Of a DNA stretch of 13,168 bases, positions 5,319 to 11,741 are shown one piece after another. Positions within the stretch are counted from its first letter, which is position 1, and every line of letters starts with the position of its first letter. The translations under genes were made by a program, and so were the position numbers. Source of the stretch: an uncultured delta proteobacterium (GTDB lineage: Bacteria > UBA10199 > GCA-002796325 > 1-14-0-20-49-13); contig CAIPVD010000134.1 in assembly GCA_903868375.1 (NCBI GenBank), positions 1 to 13,168 on the forward strand, read 5' to 3'. Below the pieces are notes generated by a model. It made no database searches and was not told the origin of the DNA. It saw nothing but the letters and a program-made list of their open reading frames with translations.

Positions 5319-6576
5319 ACGGAACTTTGAACAGTTGATGACGCCCGAAAAGTTCGTGATACTTGCTTTAGCGGCCGACCGGCTCGTTGGCGACAAGCCC
5401 ATCGTATTCAACTACTTTGGCCCGGATTATCTGAAAAGATATGTAGCCGCCTGGAAAAAGTTGGGCGTTGGTGCGATAGTGGGCCGCCTCTATCTTCTTG
5501 AAGAAGAGGCCTGTTACATTGAAGACGATGCGCCGTTCTTTAGGCAGACATATATCGTCTCACAGATAAGGTCGCTTCGCAGCCTTTTAGAAACGGGATC
5601 GTCAAAACTTACCGGCGAACATCTGACCGGAGTTGTTAAAGATGTCTTGGACGTTGTCCCACCCAAGCCATACGATCTGGCGGCCCTAAAGTTGGATTTT
5701 AATTCCGTGCTTGGTAAATATGCCTATAACGATTACTCCGAATTTCATGCGGAGCAAAAAAACGCCGATACGGGGAAGGTGAGCGATAAGACGGTAAGAT
5801 TGCTGATAGAGATGCTTAAGGATATTTGCAAGAAGGATATCTTGCCGAACATCTTCCACGGCGGCGACGTTGAACAGCTCCTCGATGCGTCAAAGATAAA
5901 ACTCGTTCGCCCGAAGAAAGATCTTCCTCCGTGCTATTATATATATGAAGGGAACAGCGACGGCGCGATCTGCATATCTGGAGATCATAAGAAAGATAGT
6001 TTGGCCACAATGCGGACTCTCATGCACGAGCTGATACCCGGCCATCACATTTACTATCTATATAAAGAGATGATGTTCTACTACGGGTTTGTCGGAGTAG
6101 AAGCAACTCTTGACCTTCTTTATAGTTCGGAAACTCCGATCAATGAAGGGATCGCGGAAACGGCGCCAAGGTTCATGCTATCGCTGGCGCCAGAACTGAA
6201 GCGGTCGATAGAAATAACTACCGCGCGCGAACATTTCTGCAAAAAGGCGCTCTACAACGTATGGTACAATATGTTCGTCGAGGAGCGTTTGTCTGCAGAA
6301 GATGCCTTTGCTTATTTGAAGGACGAATGCGGTTTTAAAAAAGAGAAGATAGGCAAGTGGCTTTCGTTTATAGACGAATGGCGCGTTTATTATCCTTCGT
6401 ATCCGATAGGTACGGACCTTGTGAAAAAAGGCTCGCTCTATAATCTCTACATACCAAAGACTATTTCGAGTTTAAACAAGCTCGTTCAATTCGAGGACGA
6501 GCTAAAATCGAGGAGGAAAGTTTATGAAAAAGATAGCCGTAAGGCCATACTATGTGATGCTGGGCAGCTGATGTAG
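5311..6576 (+). CDS. HExxPGHH zinc metallopeptidase, DUF885-like motif
   Basis: A 421-residue protein with the putative zinc site LMHELIPGHHIYYLY (His239, Glu240, His245/His246), followed at 278-287 by NEGIAETAPR (Glu279, Glu283), which could supply the third ligand. The HExxPGHH plus downstream EG..E pattern is that of the DUF885 family of putative metallopeptidases. This protein is shorter than typical DUF885 members and lacks a signal peptide or lipobox, so it is probably cytoplasmic. GAAGGGGG at 5298-5305 is the ribosome binding site, inside the radical SAM gene. Coupling to a SPASM maturase suggests that it trims or releases a modified peptide, comparable in role to PqqF/G or MftE. Its own last 53 nt contain the start and all of a 15-codon ORF in another frame. 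Specificity is unknown. Confidence 0.72.
   Translation: MFERNFEQLMTPEKFVILALAADRLVGDKPIVFNYFGPDYLKRYVAAWKKLGVGAIVGRLYLLEEEACYIEDDAPFFRQTYIVSQIRSLRSLLETGSSKLTGEHLTGVVKDVLDVVPPKPYDLAALKLDFNSVLGKYAYNDYSEFHAEQKNADTGKVSDKTVRLLIEMLKDICKKDILPNIFHGGDVEQLLDASKIKLVRPKKDLPPCYYIYEGNSDGAICISGDHKKDSLATMRTLMHELIPGHHIYYLYKEMMFYYGFVGVEATLDLLYSSETPINEGIAETAPRFMLSLAPELKRSIEITTAREHFCKKALYNVWYNMFVEERLSAEDAFAYLKDECGFKKEKIGKWLSFIDEWRVYYPSYPIGTDLVKKGSLYNLYIPKTISSLNKLVQFEDELKSRRKVYEKDSRKAILCDAGQLM
6510..6516 (+). promoter_or_regulatory. Consensus Shine-Dalgarno before the 15-codon ORF
   Basis: GAGGAGG at 6510-6516 (written c-g-a-g-g-a-g-g-a-a in context), 7 nt before the ATG at 6524. It is as strong as the best site elsewhere in the window (the response regulator's AGGAGG) and stronger than those of the cassette's own enzymes. 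It lies within the peptidase coding sequence, so its presence is not explained by that gene's own initiation, though Arg-Arg codons (AGG AGG) of the peptidase generate it. Confidence 0.6.
6524..6571 (+). CDS. 15-residue candidate precursor peptide of the radical SAM cassette
   Basis: ATG to TGA encodes MKKIAVRPYYVMLGS. It has a consensus AGGAGG ribosome binding site 7 nt upstream, and an in-frame stop (6503-6505) shows that it is not the tail of a longer frame. It overlaps the 3' end of the peptidase gene in a different frame and precedes the MFS gene. A basic N-terminus (KK..R) followed by a Pro-Tyr-Tyr-Val-Met-Leu-Gly-Ser tail looks like a short leader with an aromatic core. There is no Cys or Trp, so Tyr9 and Tyr10 are the obvious targets for SPASM chemistry. 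I recall other rSAM-linked precursors ending in a YV-x-x-G-like motif, but cannot verify a relation. It is too short for any statistical coding signal. Alternatives: a chance ORF, or a leader peptide coupling MFS translation. Confidence 0.5.
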   Translation: MKKIAVRPYYVMLGS

Positions 6577-6584
6577 AAGCGCGA

Positions 6585-6653
6585 ATTGCGAGCGAAGCGA
6601 AGCAATCTCCCAAGATTCAACGTAGGAGATTGCTTCGGCTTCTGCATCGCAAT
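6585..6653. repeat. Imperfect palindromic repeat/hairpin between the small ORF and the MFS gene
   Basis: Inner arms CGAAGCAATCTCC (6598-6610) and GGAGATTGCTTCG (6625-6637) are a perfect 13-bp inverted repeat around a 14-base loop. Outer arms ATTGCGA (6585-6591) and TCGCAAT (6647-6653) extend it with imperfect pairing between. I recall similar 'GAGATTGCTTCG...CGCAATGAC' palindromes as dispersed intergenic repeats in several bacterial genomes. It has no run of T after the stem, so it is not a classical terminator, but the hairpin could shield or attenuate the polycistronic mRNA. No second copy is seen in this window. Confidence 0.75.
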
Positions 6654-6665
6654 GACATAAGACCT

Positions 6666-7877
6666 ATGAACAGATCGAAGGATTTTTATATATTAATGAT
6701 GGGCCGCTTTATTTCCGGATCCGGCTCTTACTTCAATATGGTGGCGATCAATCTGTTCATCCTATTAAAGACCGGATCTCCGACGATAACAGGCCTTTCC
6801 ATGGCGGTTCGGATCTTAACCGCCTGCCTTGCCTCTCCGTACCTTGGGACACTTGCCGATAAGCTGGATAGAAAACGTTCCATGATGATAAGCGATCTTT
6901 TGCTTGGGGCATCGATGCTTCTTATTGCCGTTGCGCCCGACAGGTCGATAGTTACGCTTATCTTCGCCGTGCAGATCGCATTAGGCATCTTCAATAATTT
7001 CTTCATGATAAATTTTCAGGCGGCGTTGCCGCTTTTGGCTCCGGGGGGAGATCTTCTTAAGGCGAATTCCTGGTTTCAGATCGTGAACTGCCTAACCGTG
7101 GCGGTAGGAGCTCTTGGCGCCGCATTTGTTATTAACATGATAGGTTACAGAGGCGCGTTCGTCGTCGATGGGCTTTCATATCTCGTATCGTTCATCATCC
7201 TTGCGATGCTTCCGATCATAACGCAAGAGCGCTCGCCCGCAACGAAGGAAGTTGTGGCAAGCGAGGGCTTCTCAAGCGCCTTGAAAACTCTGGCAAAGGC
7301 ATCGCCGTTCATCTTCTTTATATTTTTGGTAAGGCTATTAGATGGCGTCGGCAGCGGCTCGCACAATATCGCAATGCCGATATTTAGCGATATGGCGCTT
7401 CCCTCCGATCCAAGCTTGGTTTACGGGCTGTTACTTGCTTCGTGGGGAGTGGGAAGTATCGTAAGCGTCCTGTTGCTCAATTGCACGGAATTCGGCAAAA
7501 AGTTGCACCTTGAATCGATGTTCGTCTATTCAACCGTTCTGATGAGCATATTCTGGATACTTACGTTTCAAAGTTTCGATCGGTCGTTCTTTATGATCGC
7601 AGCGTTTCTTGCCGGTATCTTCGACACCGCAGCAACCGTTTCCTATTCAATCGTTCTTCAAAGGAGCGAAGACAGTATTAGGGGCCGCGTTATGGCGATG
7701 TCCGCGATGACCATGACCGCAGGCTTTGGCGGAGGAATGGCATTTTCGGCTATGATGGCAGGTTTTGTACCGCCGGCGCTCCTTGTCATAATATGGCACG
7801 GGATACCCATTGCATGCATCCTCTTCTTTGCACTGAAAAGAAGGTCGGCGATATTTGCTTCATGCGAGATAGGTTGA
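6666..7877 (+). CDS. MFS transporter, DHA3/EntS-like exporter
   Basis: A 403-residue inner-membrane protein with alternating hydrophobic segments that suit the usual 12-helix major facilitator fold. The family loop motif after the second helix is present as GTLADKLDRKRSM (61-73). The N-terminal segment RFISGSGSYFNMVAINLFILLKTGS matches the drug/macrolide and enterobactin exporter branch of MFS, so proton-driven export is the best guess. The ATG at 6666 is chosen because the longer frame begins at a TTG inside the hairpin repeat and adds residues unlike the family. The ribosome binding site is weak. In the cassette it would export the modified peptide or its small product; this is inference from position only. 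Confidence 0.85.
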   Translation: MNRSKDFYILMMGRFISGSGSYFNMVAINLFILLKTGSPTITGLSMAVRILTACLASPYLGTLADKLDRKRSMMISDLLLGASMLLIAVAPDRSIVTLIFAVQIALGIFNNFFMINFQAALPLLAPGGDLLKANSWFQIVNCLTVAVGALGAAFVINMIGYRGAFVVDGLSYLVSFIILAMLPIITQERSPATKEVVASEGFSSALKTLAKASPFIFFIFLVRLLDGVGSGSHNIAMPIFSDMALPSDPSLVYGLLLASWGVGSIVSVLLLNCTEFGKKLHLESMFVYSTVLMSIFWILTFQSFDRSFFMIAAFLAGIFDTAATVSYSIVLQRSEDSIRGRVMAMSAMTMTAGFGGGMAFSAMMAGFVPPALLVIIWHGIPIACILFFALKRRSAIFASCEIG

Positions 7878-7923
7878 CAACGCTACAAGTTCTGGATAAT
7901 CAATTATTCCAAAGGAGACCCAT

Positions 7924-9180
7924 ATGATAAACAGAAAAGCGCTAGTCGAACGTTTCTTGAAATACGTGAAGATCGATACGCAGGCGGTACCCGAAGCCAA
8001 AACAGTTCCAAGCTCCAAGGGCCAGTTCGAACTTGCGAAGTTAGTGCTGGAAGACCTGAAGAACGCGGGCGTTCAGGAACTTATCATGAAGGAGAACGCG
8101 TTTATCTATGGAACGATACCTGAAAATCTTTCGGGAGCGAATAAATCGAAAAAGGTGCCGGTCTTAGGATTTCTATCGCACCTCGATACCGCAGCAGAAG
8201 CGCCGGGGAAAAATATAAAACCGCAGATCATAGAGAACTATAAAGGCCAGAAGATAACGTATACAGGAAATTCAGAGCTGTCGCTCTCTCCAGAGACGGA
8301 ACCGAAGCTTAAAAATTGCATCGGGCACACGATAATAACAAGCGACGGAACAACGCTGCTTGGTGGCGACGACAAAGCTGGGCTCTCCGCGATCGTCGAA
8401 CTTGCCAACTATTATAAAGGCCATCCGGAAGTTCAGCACGGCAAGATAAGGATAGCTATAATCGCCGATGAAGAGTTAGGTATTGGCGCAGAGCTGGTCG
8501 ATCTAAAAGAATTCGGCGTAAATTTCGCATATACGGTAGATGGCAGCGGGCTCGGCGAAATAGACGTCGAGTCTTTCAACGGATTCAAGGGAAAAGTAAA
8601 GGTTACCGGTTACTCCGCATTTCCAGGATACGGCAAAGGGATCTATCTAAACGCCACAAAGGTGCTCTCCGAATTTGTTTCGAAGATGAGCGAAGACTTA
8701 TGGCCGGAAAACTGCGAAAAGCGCGACCCGATCTGGTGGGTAGACGAGTTCAAGGGCGGCGTTGGCGAGGCGGAACTTACCGTTTTCCTACGCAATTTCG
8801 ACCTAGAAGGGATCAAGAAACAGGAGAAGATGCTGGATAAGATCAAAGACGGCATCCAGAAAAAATATCCGAAGGCGAAGATCGCAATAGAGATAGCGGA
8901 GAGTTACAAGAACTACAAATTAGAACTTGATAAAGATAAACGCGTCGTTAGTTACGCGGAAGAGGCGATAAAAAAGATAGGATTAAAGCCCGTTCCTGTC
9001 TACGTTAGAGGCGGCAACGATTCTTGCCACTTGTGCTTTAGCGGGCTTCTATCGACGAACCTGTTCATCGGAATGGAAAAGATGCACAGCTTCCAGGAAT
9101 GGATATCGCTCGATGTGATGGAAAAGGCGGTCGAGAACTTAATTTCACTTTGCGGCGTTTGGCTCGAGAAATCCGCTTAA
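7924..9180 (+). CDS. pepT: M20 family metallopeptidase, PepT (tripeptidase)-like
   Basis: PepT removes the N-terminal residue of tripeptides in the cytoplasm with two zinc ions. The 418-residue protein has the catalytic set: SHLDTA (His86, Asp88), GGDDKAG (Asp149/150 bridging), DEELG (Glu183 base, Glu184), TVDGSG (Asp206) and a late KMHSFQEW (His388), plus RGGNDS (362-367) in place of the usual RGGTDG. Oddly, the lid-domain 'HPG' motif that reaches into the partner's active site reads SAFPG (Phe233), so substrate handling may differ from true tripeptidases. AAAGGAG at 7912-7918 is a good ribosome binding site. It follows the MFS gene by 46 nt and its stop overlaps the convergent regulator's stop. 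It could finish or recycle peptides from the cassette, or be general peptide catabolism. Confidence 0.85.
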   Translation: MINRKALVERFLKYVKIDTQAVPEAKTVPSSKGQFELAKLVLEDLKNAGVQELIMKENAFIYGTIPENLSGANKSKKVPVLGFLSHLDTAAEAPGKNIKPQIIENYKGQKITYTGNSELSLSPETEPKLKNCIGHTIITSDGTTLLGGDDKAGLSAIVELANYYKGHPEVQHGKIRIAIIADEELGIGAELVDLKEFGVNFAYTVDGSGLGEIDVESFNGFKGKVKVTGYSAFPGYGKGIYLNATKVLSEFVSKMSEDLWPENCEKRDPIWWVDEFKGGVGEAELTVFLRNFDLEGIKKQEKMLDKIKDGIQKKYPKAKIAIEIAESYKNYKLELDKDKRVVSYAEEAIKKIGLKPVPVYVRGGNDSCHLCFSGLLSTNLFIGMEKMHSFQEWISLDVMEKAVENLISLCGVWLEKSA

Positions 9181-10553
9181 GCGTCTAGTCCCAACTCTTT
9201 AAGTTTTGCGTAAAGGGTCGTGCGGCCGATGTTCATCTCTTGCGCCGCGCGCGTCTTGTCGCCCTTGCAGACGGTTAAGATGTGTTCGATATACGTCCGC
9301 TCCGCACGGTTCACAAAATCCTTATAAGATGCCCCTGCAGACATTTCAGGTACCGCCGGCGTTCCGGCTCGCTTCGTTGTGTCGCCGACGCCGTTCATTG
9401 TCCAGTTTGGCAGATGCTTTTCTTCGATGATGGAGCCGGGTGTTAGTATCGTTAAGCTATGGATCACGTTCTCGAGCTCGCGTATGTTCCCTGGCCAGGA
9501 ATAATTTTGTAATTTCGAGAGCGCGCTGCCGGTGATCTTTTTTGAATCGATCCCTTTGCCATATTTTTCCAGGAAATATGCGATAAGTGTTGGTATATCT
9601 TCTTTGCGTTCGCGCAGTGGCGGTATCACTAATTGCACCACACGAACCCTATGATAGAGATCCATCCTGAATTGCCCCGATTCGATTTGGTGAGCAAGGT
9701 CTATGTTCGTCGCCGCAAGCACGCGGAAGTCAGTGTGTATCGTTGCATTTCCGCCGACACGAATGATCTCCCTCTCCTGCAGAACGCGCAGTATCTTTGC
9801 CTGTAGGTCCGGTTTTAATGTGCTGATCTCGTCCAAGAATATATCGCCGCCATTTGCGAGTTCGAACTTGCCGATCTTTCTCTCGATTGCGCCGGTGAAT
9901 GATCCTCTTTCGTGGCCAAAGAGTTCCGATTCAATAAGGCCTTCGGGTATCGCTGCGCAGTTAACGGCGATGAAAGGCCTCTTCGATGCATTGTCGTCGA
10001 TGCTATGGATGTAACGAGCGAGGAGTTCTTTGCCTGTTCCGCTTTCACCTAGAATCAAGACGTTGGCGTTGTGCCCTTTAAGTCGCGCCGCCTGTGAAAG
10101 CAGGTCACGGAACGCCGGGCTTGAACCTAATATTCTCGATTTTGTATCGGTGGGGTTCAAGTCTGCTACGAGAGCATCGTGGCGGTCGCGTATGGTGCGT
10201 ACCGCTGCAAGCTTTTCTAAGATAGCAACGAGTTCTTCATGTGCGTACGGTTTTACCAGATAATCGGAGGAACCGTTTCTTACCGCATGGACAACGAACT
10301 TGGGATCCTTAACGGCGGTTACCATTACCACATCGACATTTGGGAAATCTGTTTTTATCTTCGAAAGGCCTTCGATACCGCTTCCATCTGGAAGCCCGAT
10401 ATCTAGAAGGACGACATCGACGCAGCTATCGTTCTTTAGCGCATCGATACCTTCTGCAAGCGTCATCGCCGTCGTGATCTGATAACTTTTTTTAAGATCC
10501 AGTTTCAATCCCAAGAGATATTCGGCATCATCGTCTATACATAGAATGTTCAT
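9177..10553 (-). CDS. Sigma-54-dependent response regulator, NtrC family
   Basis: A 458-residue transcriptional activator that drives open-complex formation by sigma-54 RNA polymerase when phosphorylated. Domains in order: receiver (acidic patch DDD at 7-9, phosphoacceptor Asp51 in LLDIGLPDG, Thr79, Lys101); AAA+ ATPase with Walker A GESGTGKE (169-176), GSFTGA loop (217-222) for sigma-54 contact, a variant of GAFTGA, Walker B IFLDE (238-242), FRMDLYHR (295-302) and sensor II WPGNIREL (353-360); and a C-terminal Fis-type helix-turn-helix (about 425-455, TRAAQEMNIGRTTLY). The start at 10553 is fixed by AGGAGG at 10560-10565; a longer TTG frame would run into the promoter. No histidine kinase is adjacent, so its partner is elsewhere. 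A sigma-54 promoter directly upstream suggests autoregulation. Confidence 0.95.
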   Translation of the reverse strand: MNILCIDDDAEYLLGLKLDLKKSYQITTAMTLAEGIDALKNDSCVDVVLLDIGLPDGSGIEGLSKIKTDFPNVDVVMVTAVKDPKFVVHAVRNGSSDYLVKPYAHEELVAILEKLAAVRTIRDRHDALVADLNPTDTKSRILGSSPAFRDLLSQAARLKGHNANVLILGESGTGKELLARYIHSIDDNASKRPFIAVNCAAIPEGLIESELFGHERGSFTGAIERKIGKFELANGGDIFLDEISTLKPDLQAKILRVLQEREIIRVGGNATIHTDFRVLAATNIDLAHQIESGQFRMDLYHRVRVVQLVIPPLRERKEDIPTLIAYFLEKYGKGIDSKKITGSALSKLQNYSWPGNIRELENVIHSLTILTPGSIIEEKHLPNWTMNGVGDTTKRAGTPAVPEMSAGASYKDFVNRAERTYIEHILTVCKGDKTRAAQEMNIGRTTLYAKLKELGLDA

Positions 10554-10559
10554 TGCATT

Positions 10560-10565
10560 CCTCCT
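10560..10565 (-). promoter_or_regulatory. Shine-Dalgarno that sets the response regulator start
   Basis: AGGAGG on the minus strand, 6 nt before the ATG at 10551-10553. It decides in favour of the MNILCIDDD start over the in-frame upstream ATG/TTG codons, and the receiver-domain alignment (strand 1 ILCIDDD) agrees. Confidence 0.85.
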
Positions 10566-10593
10566 GTTTGTCATTTGCGATGTCTCCTCTTTG

Positions 10594-10610
10594 AGCAAGA
10601 ACTGTACCAA
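10594..10610 (-). promoter_or_regulatory. Sigma-54 (RpoN) promoter upstream of the response regulator
   Basis: On the minus strand TTGGTACAGTTCTTGCT. It has the invariant GG and GC separated by 10 bases and matches TTGGCACG-N4-TTGCW at 11 of 13 defined positions. The GC lies at 10595-10596, so transcription should start near 10583, giving a leader of about 30 nt that includes the AGGAGG. It directly precedes a gene for a sigma-54 activator. Confidence 0.72.
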
Positions 10611-10733
10611 CTCCTGCCTCTGTTCAGTATATCGGAATTATTACAAAAAAGTTGCTAACTATTTTTAATATCCCGAAATACGAACAAATCTGTTTTTACT
10701 ATCGAACAGCGTTCAATTTCTGGGACACATTTT

Positions 10734-10758
10734 ATGCATTGCGAATGCATAAATGCAT
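10734..10758. repeat. Three ATGCAT palindromes, candidate enhancer (activator) sites
   Basis: ATGCAT at 10734-10739, 10745-10750 and 10753-10758; the first two are 11 bp apart, one helical turn. They lie about 150-175 bp upstream of the predicted sigma-54 start at 10583, the usual range for enhancer sites of NtrC-family activators. A smaller inverted repeat, GAAC-AGC-GTTC (10704-10714), lies nearer the promoter. The rest of the 292-bp gap (10554-10845) holds no ORF that I can support. Confidence 0.45.
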
Positions 10759-10845
10759 AAATCCAGAAAACCGAACACTGATTAGCACAAATCACCATTT
10801 GCGACGCTTGGCAAGTGCAAATTTTGAGACACTTAAAGGAGTTCT

Positions 10846-11739
10846 TTAATAAGGCTGGGTCCAGCCGTTTTCCATGCCATACTTATGTAGGAGTTTCTCG
10901 GCGTTCTGCCATTCTTTCTTTGAAATGCGGCGACCCATGTCCTTGTCGCCGGCGAATTCGTGGGCAGGAAAATATTGGCTCATTAAGCTTATGTGCGTAT
11001 TTGGAGAGATTTCTTCTGCGATGAACTTGAATATCTCTTCCGTTCCAACCATTCCACCGGGCAGTATCAGATGCCTGATTATCAAACCCTTCACACCAAT
11101 TCCATCTTCATCTATTTCAAGATCGCCAACCTGACGGTACATCTCTTTTATCGCCGGACGAACGATGTCCCAATAATTTGTTGCCGCGGAGTAATGTGCC
11201 GCAACTTCGTTTGAAGAATATTTAATGTCTGGCATGTAGATATCTACTGCGCCATCTAAAAGTTTCAACGCTTCAAGCCCGTCGTAGCCGCTGGTGTTGT
11301 AAACTATCGGAAGCGTCATCCCATTTTTTCTGGCGATGTATAATCCCGCCAAAAATTGCGGAACGACATGCGATGGTGTGACTAAGTTCACATTATGGCA
11401 GCCCTGTTTTTGGATCCAGAGCATCATCTTCGCCAGCTCTTGCGGTGTTGCAGGTTTGCCCGTTCCAAGCTGGCTTATCGGATAGTTCTGGCAGAACTTG
11501 CAGCGCAGATTGCACGATGTGAAAAATATCGTGCCGCTGCCGCGCGTTCCGGATATTGGCGGCTCTTCTCCGGTGTGGACGTTGTAGCTCGCCACCTTGG
11601 CAACCTTGCCGGTGTGGCAAAAACCCTCTTCGCCATGCAGACGGTCCACTGCGCAATTGCGTGGACAGAGTTTGCAACATGCAAGCGCCGCGTAACCATC
11701 GGCTACGCGGCGCCTTAATTCGTTAAGCGAAATTCTCAT
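10846..11739 (-). CDS. PflX-like radical SAM protein (COG1313 type)
   Basis: A 297-residue protein related to pyruvate-formate-lyase activating enzymes. The radical SAM cluster motif is CNLRCKFC (Cys76, 80, 83), preceded by a Cys-rich N-terminal segment (Cys21, 22, 25, 29 and 41, in the form CCKLCPRNC...GFC) typical of the PflX group. Later motifs include NLVTPSHVVPQ and MPDIKYS. No gene for a glycyl-radical enzyme is near, so it may not be a PFL activase; the substrate of this group is not established to my knowledge. The start at 11739 lies 2 nt after the OPT transporter stop, so the two form one transcription unit. It is not similar in architecture to the SPASM enzyme at 4239-5318. Confidence 0.85.
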   Translation of the reverse strand: MRISLNELRRRVADGYAALACCKLCPRNCAVDRLHGEEGFCHTGKVAKVASYNVHTGEEPPISGTRGSGTIFFTSCNLRCKFCQNYPISQLGTGKPATPQELAKMMLWIQKQGCHNVNLVTPSHVVPQFLAGLYIARKNGMTLPIVYNTSGYDGLEALKLLDGAVDIYMPDIKYSSNEVAAHYSAATNYWDIVRPAIKEMYRQVGDLEIDEDGIGVKGLIIRHLILPGGMVGTEEIFKFIAEEISPNTHISLMSQYFPAHEFAGDKDMGRRISKKEWQNAEKLLHKYGMENGWTQPY

Positions 11740-11741
11740 GA

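Noticed and set aside
6585..6653. Rho-independent terminator after the peptidase/peptide genes
   Set aside because: The strong stem is not followed by a T-run, so I list it as a palindromic repeat instead.
6630..6665. Longer MFS start at the TTG at 6630
   Set aside because: The codon lies in the right arm of the hairpin repeat and the added residues (MLRLLHRNDIRP) do not fit the MFS N-terminus; ATG at 6666 begins directly before the first helix.
10554..10610. Longer response regulator start at the TTG at 10610
   Set aside because: It overlaps the sigma-54 promoter, while AGGAGG sits correctly for the ATG at 10553, which begins the receiver fold.
10820..10850. Terminator for the PflX-like gene
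   Set aside because: Only a 5-bp stem (TAAAG/CTTTA) is seen next to the stop codon, too weak to call.
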